A stretch of 62,567 nt of DNA from contig CAUFRY010000009.1 of NCBI GenBank assembly GCA_959028445.1, forward strand, positions 1 through 62,567, written 5' to 3'. How positions within the stretch are numbered: the first letter of the stretch is position 1; every line of letters starts with the position of its first letter. Below are positions 33,005-42,312 of the stretch, piece after piece. A model generated the notes under the pieces. The model was given only the letters and a program-made list of their open reading frames with translations, made no database searches and was not told the origin of the DNA. Position numbers and translations under genes: made by a program. Source of the stretch: an uncultured Collinsella sp. (GTDB lineage: Bacteria; Actinomycetota; Coriobacteriia; Coriobacteriales; Coriobacteriaceae).

Positions 33005-35806
33005 GTGGCAAACGAGTACAAGCAGACGATGAATCTGCCCAAGACCGGTTTTCCCATGCGTGCCGGTCTTTCCAAGTCCGAGCCCAAGCGACTCAAGGAC
33101 TGGCAGGACAACAAGGTCTACGAGCAGGTTCTGAAGAAGAACGAGGGTCACAAGAAGTTCGTGCTGCACGACGGCCCTCCGTACGCCAACGGCCCGATCC
33201 ACATCGGCCACGCCATGAACAAGATCTCCAAGGACATGATCAACCGTTACTGGATGATGCAGGGCTATGAGGTTCCCTATGTCCCCGGTTGGGACTGCCA
33301 TGGCCAGCCGATCGAGCATAAGGTCGAGGAGAAGCTCGGCACCGAGAAGTTCAACCAGACCTCCACGGCTAAGATCCGCGAGCTTTGCAACAAGTTCGCT
33401 GTCGAGAACATCGAGCTACAGAAGGCCGGCTTCCGTCGCCTGGGCGTGCTCGGCGATTGGGACAACCCCTATCTGACGCTCTATCACCAGCATGACGCCG
33501 CCGACATCGAGGTCTTCAAGGCCATGTTCGACAAGGGCATGATCTATCGCGGCCACAAGCCCGTCCACTGGTGCAAGCACTGCCATACCGCACTTGCTGA
33601 GGCCGAGATTGAGTACTCCGACGAGACGAGCCCGTCCATCTTCGTGCGCTTTGAGATGACCTCCAAGCCCGCCGGCCTCGAGAACTTCGACGGCCCGGTT
33701 GACTTTATCATCTGGACGACCACGCCGTGGACCATCCCCTCCGACCAGGCCGTTTCTCTCAAGCCCGGCGCCGCCTACGTCGCCGTTGAGCACGACGGCC
33801 GCGCCGAGGTCATGCTCGAGGACCTGGCTCCCAAGTGCTGCGAGGAGTTTGGCTGGGAGTACACCCCGGTTGTGGTCGACGGCAAGCCCTATGTGGTTCC
33901 CGCCGAGACCTTCCATCACATTCACTATAAGCAGCCGATCTTTGACGGTGTCGAGGGCGTTGCGCTGCTGGCCGATTACGTTGGTGTCGATGACGGTACC
34001 GGTATCGTCCACAACTCGCCCGGCCACGGCGTCGACGATTACTTTGCCTGCCTCAAGGAGGGCATCACCGACATCTGCATGCCGGTCGATGACGACGGCA
34101 AGTTCTACACCGGCGAGGAGTTTGGCACCGGTGGCCCCTTCAGCGGCATGGATACCGACGAGGCCAACCCGCACATCATCGAGTTCCTGCGCGAGCGCGG
34201 CACCCTAGTCCTCGAGAAGAAGATCACGCACAGCTATCCGCACTGCTGGCGCTGCAAGCACCCGGTGCTCTTCCGTGCTACCGACCAGTGGTTCGTCTCG
34301 ATGGACAAGACCGGTTTGCGCGAGCAGGCTGGCAAAGAGGTCCGCGAGAACGTCAAGTGGTATCCGGCCCACGCGGCAAACCGCATCGGCGCCATGGTCG
34401 AGCAGCGTCCCGACTGGTGCATCAGCCGTCAGCGCAACTGGGGCGTGCCTATCCCCAGCTACACCTGCGCCGACTGCGGCGAGAAGGTCATGAACGACGC
34501 TACTCTCGACGCCGTCATCAAGCTCTTCCACGAGAAGGGCTCCGACGCCTGGTTCACCGACGCTCCCGAGAGCTACCTGGGCGAGGCCTGCGTCTGCCCC
34601 AAGTGCGGCGGCCATCACCTCAAGGCCGATAAGGACATCCTCGACGTGTGGTGGGACTCCGGCGTCTCCTGGAAGGCCGTCTGCGAGTATCGCCCCGAGC
34701 TGGAGTATCCGGCGGACGTGTATCTCGAGGGCTCCGACCAGCACCGCGGTTGGTTCCAGAGCTCGCTGCTCACCTCGGTGGGCGCCAACGGCCACGCTCC
34801 GTATAAGGCGGTCGTCTCGCAGGGCTTCACGCTCGACGGGCAGGGCCGCAAGATGTCCAAGTCGCTCGGTAACGTCATCGACCCCAACAAGGTCTGTGAC
34901 GAGATGGGTGCCGACATCATCCGTCTGTGGGTTGCATCTGTCGATACCAGCTCCGACGTTTCCATCGACCACGAGATCCTCGCTCGTACGTCCGATGCCT
35001 ACCGTCGTTTCCGCAACACGCTGCGCTTCCTGCTCTCCGAGCTCGAGGGCCAGTTTGAGCCCGAGACCGACGGCGTCGCCTTTGCCGACCTGTTGCCGCT
35101 CGACAAGCTCATGGTTGCCCGTCTGACCCAGGTCCAGGCCGAGGTCGACGACGCTTACTCTTGCTACGAGTTCCCGCGCGCTTACCGTGCACTCTACGAC
35201 TTCGTGGTTACCGAGCTCTCCAACGTGTATCTCGACGCCCTGAAGGACCGTCTGTACTGTGAGAAGCCCGGCTCGCTCGAGCGCCGCAGCGCCCAGACCG
35301 TGCTGGCCGAGCTCTTCTCGATGCTCATGCGCGACCTTCAGCCGATCCTGTCCTACACGGTTGACGAGGCCATGGCCTATGCGCCCGCCGGCTGCGTCGA
35401 TCACCAGAAGTACGCCGCGCTGCTCGATTGGTACAAGTCGCCCATCACGTTCGACGAGGCCAATGAGTTTGAGGGCGTGCTTGAGGCTTCTCTTGAGCTC
35501 CGTAGCGCCGTGACCAAGGCTCTTGAGGATGCCCGCTCCGCCGGCATCTTCACCAAGAGTCAGCAGGTCCGCGTCAAGGCGGTCGTTCCCGCCGAGATGT
35601 ATGTGCTGTTGACCGGCGACAAGGCCGTCGACCTGGCCGAGTTCTACATCGTCTCCGATGTTGAGCTTACTCAGGGCGAGGAGCTTTCCGTTGCCATCGA
35701 GGCTGCCGAGGGCGAGTGCTGCGACCGTTGCTGGAACTACCGCACCACCGTTGGCGAGTACAACGGCCACGCTCACATCTGCGAGAGGTGTGCGAATGCC
35801 CTTTAA
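33005..35806 (+). CDS. ileS: Isoleucyl-tRNA synthetase
   Basis: 933 aa from the GTG at 33005, four bases after AAAGGGG. The frame is open further upstream, but that part is T-box leader. HIGH motif is PIHIGHAMNK, editing domain has WTTTPWTIPSD, and KMSKS is GRKMSKSLGN. The C-terminus has a zinc finger (CCDRCWNYR, HICERCANAL). It charges tRNA-Ile. Regulated by the T-box upstream. The gene stands alone, ended by a terminator. Confidence 0.96.
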   Translation: MANEYKQTMNLPKTGFPMRAGLSKSEPKRLKDWQDNKVYEQVLKKNEGHKKFVLHDGPPYANGPIHIGHAMNKISKDMINRYWMMQGYEVPYVPGWDCHGQPIEHKVEEKLGTEKFNQTSTAKIRELCNKFAVENIELQKAGFRRLGVLGDWDNPYLTLYHQHDAADIEVFKAMFDKGMIYRGHKPVHWCKHCHTALAEAEIEYSDETSPSIFVRFEMTSKPAGLENFDGPVDFIIWTTTPWTIPSDQAVSLKPGAAYVAVEHDGRAEVMLEDLAPKCCEEFGWEYTPVVVDGKPYVVPAETFHHIHYKQPIFDGVEGVALLADYVGVDDGTGIVHNSPGHGVDDYFACLKEGITDICMPVDDDGKFYTGEEFGTGGPFSGMDTDEANPHIIEFLRERGTLVLEKKITHSYPHCWRCKHPVLFRATDQWFVSMDKTGLREQAGKEVRENVKWYPAHAANRIGAMVEQRPDWCISRQRNWGVPIPSYTCADCGEKVMNDATLDAVIKLFHEKGSDAWFTDAPESYLGEACVCPKCGGHHLKADKDILDVWWDSGVSWKAVCEYRPELEYPADVYLEGSDQHRGWFQSSLLTSVGANGHAPYKAVVSQGFTLDGQGRKMSKSLGNVIDPNKVCDEMGADIIRLWVASVDTSSDVSIDHEILARTSDAYRRFRNTLRFLLSELEGQFEPETDGVAFADLLPLDKLMVARLTQVQAEVDDAYSCYEFPRAYRALYDFVVTELSNVYLDALKDRLYCEKPGSLERRSAQTVLAELFSMLMRDLQPILSYTVDEAMAYAPAGCVDHQKYAALLDWYKSPITFDEANEFEGVLEASLELRSAVTKALEDARSAGIFTKSQQVRVKAVVPAEMYVLLTGDKAVDLAEFYIVSDVELTQGEELSVAIEAAEGECCDRCWNYRTTVGEYNGHAHICERCANAL

Positions 35807-35876
35807 GGCACGGTAACTCGGCATTTTAGTAAAAGGGAGAATTTGGGCGCCTTCGGCCCATTTGCTCCGCTGAATA

Positions 35877-35916
35877 AAAGCGGCATTCTGTTTTTCGGAA
35901 TGCCGCTTTCGTTTTT
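35877..35916 (+). terminator. Terminator of ileS
   Basis: AAAGCGGCATTC (35877-35888) pairs with GAATGCCGCTTT (35898-35909), followed by CGTTTTT. The rest of the gap up to lspA at 36029 shows nothing further that I recognise. Confidence 0.88.
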
Positions 35917-36028
35917 AGCTGGTTATTTCGCTTGCGTTGGTGGATATGTCGTGCGCTCTGCGTGTGGCAATATAAGATGGTTATTTGCGTTAAACGTTAT
36001 TCGATGTTCTTGAGGGTAGGGGATTGAT

Positions 36029-36628
36029 TTGGGTCGTACTGGGGATATGACGCCGCCTTTGCGTTGGCGGTTGGGTGTTGCTGGTGGGGTGGCGCTCGTT
36101 GTGTTGCTCGTTGACCAGCTGACCAAGCTTGCGGTTCGTGCCGTGGGCGACGCCCTGCATGTGACCGTTATCTCCGGCGTGATCGATTTTCTGTTTGTCC
36201 GCAATATCGGAGCTGCCTTTAGCATGGGCGAGGGGCATGGCGTCGCGTTTGCTGTGCTGGCGCTTGCGGTTATCGTCGCCATTTCCGTTTACTTGCTCCG
36301 TGCGCCTCAGCTCGCTCGTCTTGAGGTTGTGGGCATGGCTATGGTTGCGGGCGGCGCCATCGGTAACGCGATCGACCGCCTCGCCTTTGGCTTCGTGACC
36401 GATTTTATCGCCACCACCTTCATCGACTTTCCCGTCTTTAACGTCGCCGATATCGGCATTACGGTCGGTGTGGTGCTTGCCCTCATCGGCTACATGTTCT
36501 TGAGTCCTGCGGCCCGTGAGGTCGATGCGACCGCCGAGCTTAACGCCCGTGACGAGGCCCGCGCCAAGCGCAAGGCCAAACAACGTGGGGAGCGTGCCCG
36601 CAAGATTCGCGAAAGGAATGAGCGCTAA
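36029..36628 (+). CDS. lspA: Lipoprotein signal peptidase
   Basis: 199 aa from a TTG with AGGGGA five bases upstream; an ATG at 36047 is the alternative. Four membrane segments. Conserved blocks are LLVDQLTKLAVR, RNIGAAFSM, the catalytic Asp pair in GGAIGNAIDRLAFG and FNVADIGIT. It cleaves signal peptides from prolipoproteins. Unusually, the C-terminus is a long Arg/Lys/Ala-rich tail of about 35 residues. The next gene starts on the last base of its stop codon, the common lspA-rluD coupling. Confidence 0.93.
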   Translation: MGRTGDMTPPLRWRLGVAGGVALVVLLVDQLTKLAVRAVGDALHVTVISGVIDFLFVRNIGAAFSMGEGHGVAFAVLALAVIVAISVYLLRAPQLARLEVVGMAMVAGGAIGNAIDRLAFGFVTDFIATTFIDFPVFNVADIGITVGVVLALIGYMFLSPAAREVDATAELNARDEARAKRKAKQRGERARKIRERNER

Positions 36629-37641
36629 TGGCCGACATCCATATTCTCGTTGCCGACGACACCGCTGGCCAGCGTCTCGACGCCTATCTGGGCGCCAACG
36701 ATGGCTGTCCCACGCGCTCTGCCTGCGCACATCTGATCGAGGGCGGTGCCGTTGCCGTCAACGGCGAGACCTGCCTATCAAAAAAATATGCTGTGCGCTC
36801 CGGTGATCGCATCTCGGTCGATCTGCCCGAGCCGCACGATCCCACTGATGTGATTCCAGAGGCCATTCCCCTCGATATCCGCTACGAGGACGACTACCTC
36901 ATCGTGCTCTCCAAGCAGCGCGGTCTGGTGTGCCATCCTGCGCATGGTCATGAGAGCGGTACGCTCGCGAATGCCCTGGTCTATCACTGCGGTATCGACC
37001 ATCTGGGCACCGTGCAGGGCGAGGACCGCCCCGGTATCGTGCATCGTTTGGATCGCGATACCTCGGGTCTCATGCTTGCGGCCAAGGACGACGACACCCA
37101 GCGCGCGCTCCAGAATCTCATCCGCACGCGAACGCTCGACCGCCGCTACATTACCCTCGTCCACGGCCACATTGCCATGGACGAGGGTACCATCAACACC
37201 GGTATCGCCCGTTCCACGCGTGACCGCGTCAAGATGGCGGTTTCGGACGATCCCTTTGCCCGTCAGGCCATTACGACCTTTAAGGTCCTCGAGCGCTTCG
37301 ATTCCACGCGTTTTGACGACGGTTATACGCTCGTCGAGTGCCACCTGTTTACCGGCCGCACGCATCAGATTCGCGTGCATATGCGCCACATCAACCACGC
37401 TTGCGTGGGCGATCCACTCTATGGCAAGTGCGATGCACGCGCCGATCAGGGTCTGACCAGGCAATTCCTTCATTCCTGGCGCGTCGCATTCGACCATCCC
37501 GTGACGGGGGAGCGCATTGAGTGCCGCGACGAGTTGCCGTGGGATCTCGCTGCGGTTCTCGACGATCTGGCTCCGCGCTCGATCGGTCGCACGGCCGCTG
37601 GAGATGAAATCGTTCCGCAGCTCGGTCTGCTCGAAGCCTAG
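36628..37641 (+). CDS. RluA/RluD-family 23S rRNA pseudouridine synthase
   Basis: 337 aa. N-terminal S4 RNA-binding domain (GQRLDAYLGANDG, IEGGAVAVNGE). Catalytic block GIVHRLDRDTSGLMLAAKD with the nucleophilic Asp in HRLDRDTSG. Later GRTHQIRVHMRHI and GDPLYGK, as in RluD, which makes pseudouridines in helix 69 of 23S rRNA; the exact target is inferred from the lspA linkage. It shares one base with lspA. Confidence 0.9.
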   Translation: MADIHILVADDTAGQRLDAYLGANDGCPTRSACAHLIEGGAVAVNGETCLSKKYAVRSGDRISVDLPEPHDPTDVIPEAIPLDIRYEDDYLIVLSKQRGLVCHPAHGHESGTLANALVYHCGIDHLGTVQGEDRPGIVHRLDRDTSGLMLAAKDDDTQRALQNLIRTRTLDRRYITLVHGHIAMDEGTINTGIARSTRDRVKMAVSDDPFARQAITTFKVLERFDSTRFDDGYTLVECHLFTGRTHQIRVHMRHINHACVGDPLYGKCDARADQGLTRQFLHSWRVAFDHPVTGERIECRDELPWDLAAVLDDLAPRSIGRTAAGDEIVPQLGLLEA

Positions 37642-37723
37642 CCAGTATTAGGTGGTTTCTTGAACTCGGTTAGCCTACGGTAAGATATACGGTTGTTTAC
37701 GTAACGCGTTGCTGGGAGCCTGC

Positions 37724-39019
37724 ATGCTCGCCTTTTTACAAACTAACACGCCCATCGTGATCTTCAATCAGATTGTGGTTACGCTGCTCACGGTCTGCTT
37801 TCTGTACCAGGTGGTCTTCTTTGTCATTGGTGCTCTCCGTGGTGAGGTCGCGCCCCCTAAGGCCAAAAAGCTGCATCGTTATGCCTTCTTTATCGCGGCG
37901 CATAACGAGGAGGCCGTGATCGCCAACCTTGTTCGCTCCATCAAGGACCAGGATTATCCGTCCGAGCTTATCGAGGTCTTCGTTGTCGCCGATGCCTGCA
38001 CCGACAACACGGCGCAGCTCGCGCGCGAGGCGGGCGCCGTCGTCTATGAGCGTAACGACCTGGCCCGTAAGGGCAAGAGCTGGGTCATGGACTTTGGTTT
38101 TGATCGCATTCTCAACGAGTATCCCGATACTTTTGAGGGCTATTTCATCTTTGACGCCGACAACGTTATTTCCCGCGATTACGTCTCCAAGATGAACGAT
38201 GCCTTTGACCAGGGCTTCCATGTGGTCACGAGCTATCGTAACTCCAAGAACTTCGGCAGCTCGTGGATTTCGTCTGCCAACGCCACCTGGTATCTGCGTG
38301 AGGCCCGCTTCCTCAACAACGCGCGTAATATCTGCAAGACGTCCTGCGCTGTCTCGGGTTCGGGCTACCTCATCTCCGCCAGTGTTATCGAGGGCATGCA
38401 CGGCTGGCAGTTCCATACACTGACCGAGGACATCCAGTTCACCACGTTCTGCGCCATTCACGGCATCCGCATCGGTTATGCGCCGGCGGAGTTCTTTGAC
38501 GAGCAGCCGGTGACGTTTAAGGCGTCCTGGAAACAGCGCATGCGTTGGACCAAGGGCTTTTACCAGGTGTTCTTTACCTACGGTAAGCACCTGGTCAAAT
38601 CGACCTTCCGCTATCATCGCTTTGCTGCCTACGACATGTTTATGACGATCGCCCCGGGTATGCTGTTGTCCCTGATCTCGATGCTCGCCAATGCGACGTT
38701 CCTGATCGTGGGCGGTCTTTCGCACGGCTTCTTGGCTACCGAAGTCGAGATGCAGGCGTGTGCCGCTTCGCTTATCATGACGTTCGTGATGATGTACCAG
38801 ACCTTCTTTATCCTGGCGCTGCTCACGACCATCTTTGAGTACAAGCACATTCATTGCGCTCAAAAGTGGCGCCTGGTGACCAACCTGTTTACCTTCCCGA
38901 TCTTTATGTTCAGCTATATCCCCATCACGGTTGCCGCGCTGTTCCTGAAGGTCGACTGGGTTCCTACCCAGCATGCCGTAAACGTCACCCTCGACGAGGT
39001 CATGCAAGGCGCCAAATAA
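37724..39019 (+). CDS. Membrane glycosyltransferase family 2
   Basis: 431 aa from the ATG six bases after GGGAG. A TM helix (about residues 10-35) precedes the GT-A domain, which shows FFIAAHNEEAVIANLV, VVADACTDNT, the metal-binding FIFDADN, TEDIQFTTF and the processive-type KQRMRWTKGF (QxxRW). The end of the protein has three or four more membrane helices. This build is that of BcsA/IcaA-type enzymes that polymerise and export polysaccharides, or of lipid-linked sugar transferases. No partner genes are close. TTGAAC (37660) and TAAGAT (37681) could be its promoter. Confidence 0.87.
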   Translation: MLAFLQTNTPIVIFNQIVVTLLTVCFLYQVVFFVIGALRGEVAPPKAKKLHRYAFFIAAHNEEAVIANLVRSIKDQDYPSELIEVFVVADACTDNTAQLAREAGAVVYERNDLARKGKSWVMDFGFDRILNEYPDTFEGYFIFDADNVISRDYVSKMNDAFDQGFHVVTSYRNSKNFGSSWISSANATWYLREARFLNNARNICKTSCAVSGSGYLISASVIEGMHGWQFHTLTEDIQFTTFCAIHGIRIGYAPAEFFDEQPVTFKASWKQRMRWTKGFYQVFFTYGKHLVKSTFRYHRFAAYDMFMTIAPGMLLSLISMLANATFLIVGGLSHGFLATEVEMQACAASLIMTFVMMYQTFFILALLTTIFEYKHIHCAQKWRLVTNLFTFPIFMFSYIPITVAALFLKVDWVPTQHAVNVTLDEVMQGAK

Positions 39020-39028
39020 CCACCACCT

Positions 39029-39069
39029 AAACCACCGCAAAGGGGACAGGCAACTTTTTGGTGGTTTTT
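39029..39069 (+). terminator. Terminator of the GT2 gene, dispersed palindrome family B copy 2
   Basis: AAACCACC (39029-39036) pairs with GGTGGTTT (39060-39067). The interior CAAAGGGGACAGGCA is shared with the 31386-31426 terminator. Confidence 0.72.
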
Positions 39070-39100
39070 GCTTTTGCGATGCAGCTCGAGGAGGTACTCG

Positions 39101-39523
39101 ATGTTTTATATCCCGTTTTGGATTTGCATCTTTGCCGGCGCGGCGATTGATGCCCGTCAGCGACGTTTTCCCAATGAACTTGCCGGTGCGTGTGCGGTGA
39201 CGGCGTTAGTGGGCGTTTGGCTCGACAAAGGCGTTAACACAGCGCTTGACCACGCGGGTCTTGCCGTCATTGTGTATCTTGCTCTCGTGCTGACTGAGTC
39301 CCTCTGGCGTCGTCTTCGCCAAATCCCGGGCATCGGCATGGGGGATGCCAAGGCGCTCTTCGCGCTTTGCACGCTCGACCCTATGGGTGGCATCGTGGCA
39401 TTTGCCGTCGCACTCCTGGCTCTGGCCCTTTCCTGCCTCTTCACAAAATCGCGCTCCCTGCCATTGCTCCCGTTTTTAGTGCCGATTTTTGCCATAATCG
39501 AGGTCGTGGGCTGCACTTTGTAA
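39101..39523 (+). CDS. A24-family prepilin peptidase-like membrane protein
   Basis: 140 aa from the ATG six bases after GAGGAGG. Both catalytic aspartates of type IV prepilin peptidases are visible: D in AGAAIDARQRRFPNEL and D in GIGMGDAKALFAL. Four hydrophobic segments. It lacks the N-terminal methylase domain with the Cys-zinc site, so it is the short (TadV/FlaK-like) type that only cleaves. No pilin or pilus assembly genes are in the window, so its substrate must be encoded elsewhere. Confidence 0.82.
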   Translation: MFYIPFWICIFAGAAIDARQRRFPNELAGACAVTALVGVWLDKGVNTALDHAGLAVIVYLALVLTESLWRRLRQIPGIGMGDAKALFALCTLDPMGGIVAFAVALLALALSCLFTKSRSLPLLPFLVPIFAIIEVVGCTL

Positions 39524-39554
39524 CCGATTGCGCGTCCTTCTTAAGGAGCATGCC

Positions 39555-40802
39555 ATGGAATCTAATCAAGAAACGGCCGTCATTAAGGCGCGCATGGACC
39601 GTATTCCCTCAGCGTTGTCGCCCGAGCTTGTCGAGCGCATTGCCGCCGATCGTGCTTCGGGCTATGTCAACCCGTATCGTTGCAACGATGATCAGGTCAT
39701 TCGTCGTATTGATCGCACTACCGACAAAGGCACGCTTATGCGTCCGGCGTTTATGCGCGATACCGAAAAGATACTTCATCTTCCGGCTTACACCCGGTAT
39801 GCGGGCAAAACGCAGGTCTTTAGCTTTCGTAGCAATGACGATCTGTCACGCCGCGGTTTGCACGTGCAGCTTGTCTCGCGCATTGCGCGCGATATCGGTC
39901 GCGCCCTGGGGCTCAATTGCGATCTGATCGAGGCGATTGGCCTGGGCCACGACTTGGGCCACACGCCCTTTGGCCATGCCGGCGAGCGATTCCTCAACGA
40001 TATTTACCACGAGCGTACGGGTCGCTACTTTTTCCATAACGTGCAATCAGTCCGTGTGCTCGATGCACTGTATGGCCGCAACGTGTCGCTCCAGACGCTC
40101 GACGGCGTGCTATGCCATAACGGCGAGTACGAGCAGCGTGTGTTTGAGCTCTCGGACATGGGCTCCTTTGACCAGTTTGACCAGACGGTTGAGGATTGCA
40201 TTGCCACGGGCTATAGCGCAATTGAGCATCTGCGTCCCATGACGCTCGAGGGCTGCGTCGTTCGCATCTCGGATATTCTTGCCTACGTCGGTCGTGACCG
40301 TCAGGATGCGATCGCGGCGGGCCTGCTTTCGCCCGACGCCTTTGACGATGACCTGGGCGGAGCATACAACAGCTGGATCCTCACGCATGCCTCCATCGAT
40401 ATCGTCGAGCACAGCTATGGCAAGCCACGCATCGAGATGAGCGAGGACCTGTTTGAGGAAATCCGCCGAGCCAAGTGCGAGAACTACGAGAAGATCTATA
40501 GCAAGGGCGGTATCGAAGGCGACTCCGAAGCGGAGCTGCGCGAGGCTTTCGAAAAGCTCTACGACCGTTGCCTGCAGGATATAAACGAAGGCGACGAGTC
40601 CTCCTACATATTTAAGCACCACATTTCGCGCATTGAGCAGCAGCTTTCCTACTACGACCGTACCTATGCATGGCAGGACGATAAGGACCAAGCCGTGGTG
40701 GATTACATTGCGAGCATGACGGATGGCTATTTCTGCGAGCTGACGAGTAAGTTGTTCCCGGGTCTAAAGTTTCCGCACCGTACTTATATTAACGAACGGT
40801 AG
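39555..40802 (+). CDS. dgt: HD-domain dNTP triphosphohydrolase (dGTPase-like)
   Basis: 415 aa from the ATG after TAAGGAG. The metal-binding HD core is EAIGLGHDLGHTPFGHAGE, preceded by RRGLHVQLVSRIARDIGRA and the early TRYAGKTQVFSF block. VVRISDILAYVGRD carries the last conserved Asp. Such enzymes hydrolyse dGTP or other dNTPs to nucleoside and triphosphate, tuning dNTP pools. The C-terminal third is less conserved, and the exact dNTP preference is uncertain. Its last codons overlap the LexA-type box that precedes rarA. Confidence 0.87.
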   Translation: MESNQETAVIKARMDRIPSALSPELVERIAADRASGYVNPYRCNDDQVIRRIDRTTDKGTLMRPAFMRDTEKILHLPAYTRYAGKTQVFSFRSNDDLSRRGLHVQLVSRIARDIGRALGLNCDLIEAIGLGHDLGHTPFGHAGERFLNDIYHERTGRYFFHNVQSVRVLDALYGRNVSLQTLDGVLCHNGEYEQRVFELSDMGSFDQFDQTVEDCIATGYSAIEHLRPMTLEGCVVRISDILAYVGRDRQDAIAAGLLSPDAFDDDLGGAYNSWILTHASIDIVEHSYGKPRIEMSEDLFEEIRRAKCENYEKIYSKGGIEGDSEAELREAFEKLYDRCLQDINEGDESSYIFKHHISRIEQQLSYYDRTYAWQDDKDQAVVDYIASMTDGYFCELTSKLFPGLKFPHRTYINER

Positions 40803-40806
40803 TTCG
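40793..40806. promoter_or_regulatory. LexA-type (SOS) box before rarA
   Basis: CGAACGGTAGTTCG fits the Gram-positive LexA consensus CGAAC-N4-GTTCG exactly. It lies 11 bp before TATACT (40818-40823), a likely -10, so it would cover the -35 region of the rarA promoter. Confidence 0.65.
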
Positions 40807-40862
40807 TATTTATTCGGTATACTATTCGTGGAAAACGATTTTGATTGATGCACGGGATGGCT

Positions 40863-42212
40863 ATGGACGACCTTTTTTCTGCTTCGACGCGCGAGCGTTC
40901 CTTTCAGAATGCGCCGCTTGCGGTGCGCATGCGCCCCAACACGCTTGATGAGTACGTGGGCCAGCAAAAGGCCGTCGGTAAGGGCTCATGGCTGCGTGCC
41001 GCGATTGAGCACGACGTGCTGTCGAGCGTGATTCTGTACGGGCCGGCCGGTACGGGCAAGACGACGCTGGCCCACATTATCGCCAACCATACCAAGGGCG
41101 AGTTTGTCGAGGTCAGCGCCGTGACGGGCACCGTGAAGGACTTGCGCCGCGTGATTGACGAGGCCAAGACGCGCCTGAATACCTATGACCGCCGCACCAT
41201 TCTGTTTATCGATGAGATTCACCGCTTTTCCAAGTCGCAGCAGGACGCCCTGTTGCATGCGGTTGAGAACCGTACCGTCATTATGATTGGCGCTACGACG
41301 GAGAATCCGTACTTTGAGGTCAACTCGGCATTGCTCTCGCGTGGTCGCGTGGTGGAGCTTGAGCACCTCAAAGACGAGGATATCGCCACGCTTATTGCGC
41401 GTGCGCTTGAGGCACCGCAGGGTTTGGGTGGCAAGTTCTCGGCCGATGAGGATACGGTTAAGACCATCTGCACGCTGGCAGCGGGTGACGCTCGCTCGGC
41501 GCTCACGACGCTCGAGCTTGCGAGCGAGATTGCCGTCACGCGTCCCGATACCGAGGGAACGCCAGCGCCTGCGGCGGGGGAGCGCTATCCCATCACCGTG
41601 GATGACGTGAAGATTGCCAACCCGCGTCGCGGCTTTACGTATGACAAAAACGGCGACATGCACTACGACATCATCAGTGCGTTCATCAAGTCCATGCGCG
41701 GTAGTGACCCCGATGCCACGATCTATTGGCTCGCGCGCATGATCGATGCTGGGGAGGATCCTAAGTTTATCGCTCGCCGCATTATGATTCACGCTTCTGA
41801 GGATGTTGGCAACGCCGACCCGCAGGCGCTTTTGGTGGCGCATGCCGCGTTTAAGTCTGCCGAGGTCATTGGCTATCCCGAGTGCCGCATTAACCTGGCT
41901 CAGGCTGCACTCTATGTGTGCTTGGCGCCAAAATCCAACGCGTGTGAGGCTTCGATCGATGCGGCGCTGGCCGATATCCATTCTAGTGGGCTTCGCGAGG
42001 TGCCGAGTTATCTGCGCGATCGCCATCGCCCGGGCAGCGATGAATACGGTGTGTATAAGTATCCACATGATTATCCCGAAGGCTGGGTCGATCAGCGCTA
42101 TTTGCCCGAAGGCTTGGAACGCGGTGCATTTTGGCAGCCTGCCGGGCGCGGCTGGGAAGAGTGGCGCGTAGAGCAAAGCGAACGAGACCGCAGCGGGAAT
42201 GCACCGAGGTAG
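40863..42212 (+). CDS. rarA: Replication-associated recombination ATPase RarA (MgsA)
   Basis: 449 aa. Start chosen at MDDLFSAST; in-frame ATGs at 40848 and 40857 are possible. PNTLDEYVGQQ opens the AAA+ core. Walker A is YGPAGTGKTTLAHI, Walker B ILFIDEIHRF, and sensor 1 GATTENPYFEVNSALLSR. The C-terminal part carries DMHYDIISAFIKSMRGSDPD and GYPECRINLAQAALYV. It forms a tetrameric clamp-loader-like ATPase acting at blocked forks. A LexA-type box upstream suggests DNA-damage induction. Confidence 0.93.
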   Translation: MDDLFSASTRERSFQNAPLAVRMRPNTLDEYVGQQKAVGKGSWLRAAIEHDVLSSVILYGPAGTGKTTLAHIIANHTKGEFVEVSAVTGTVKDLRRVIDEAKTRLNTYDRRTILFIDEIHRFSKSQQDALLHAVENRTVIMIGATTENPYFEVNSALLSRGRVVELEHLKDEDIATLIARALEAPQGLGGKFSADEDTVKTICTLAAGDARSALTTLELASEIAVTRPDTEGTPAPAAGERYPITVDDVKIANPRRGFTYDKNGDMHYDIISAFIKSMRGSDPDATIYWLARMIDAGEDPKFIARRIMIHASEDVGNADPQALLVAHAAFKSAEVIGYPECRINLAQAALYVCLAPKSNACEASIDAALADIHSSGLREVPSYLRDRHRPGSDEYGVYKYPHDYPEGWVDQRYLPEGLERGAFWQPAGRGWEEWRVEQSERDRSGNAPR

Positions 42213-42312
42213 CTGCTGATAATTTTGTCCCACGTTGCTGCTCTTGGCATGTTCGGTCCCCTTTGGGGTACCATGAAAGGCGTCTGTATTTCGATTCTTC
42301 CGGGAGGCTTGT

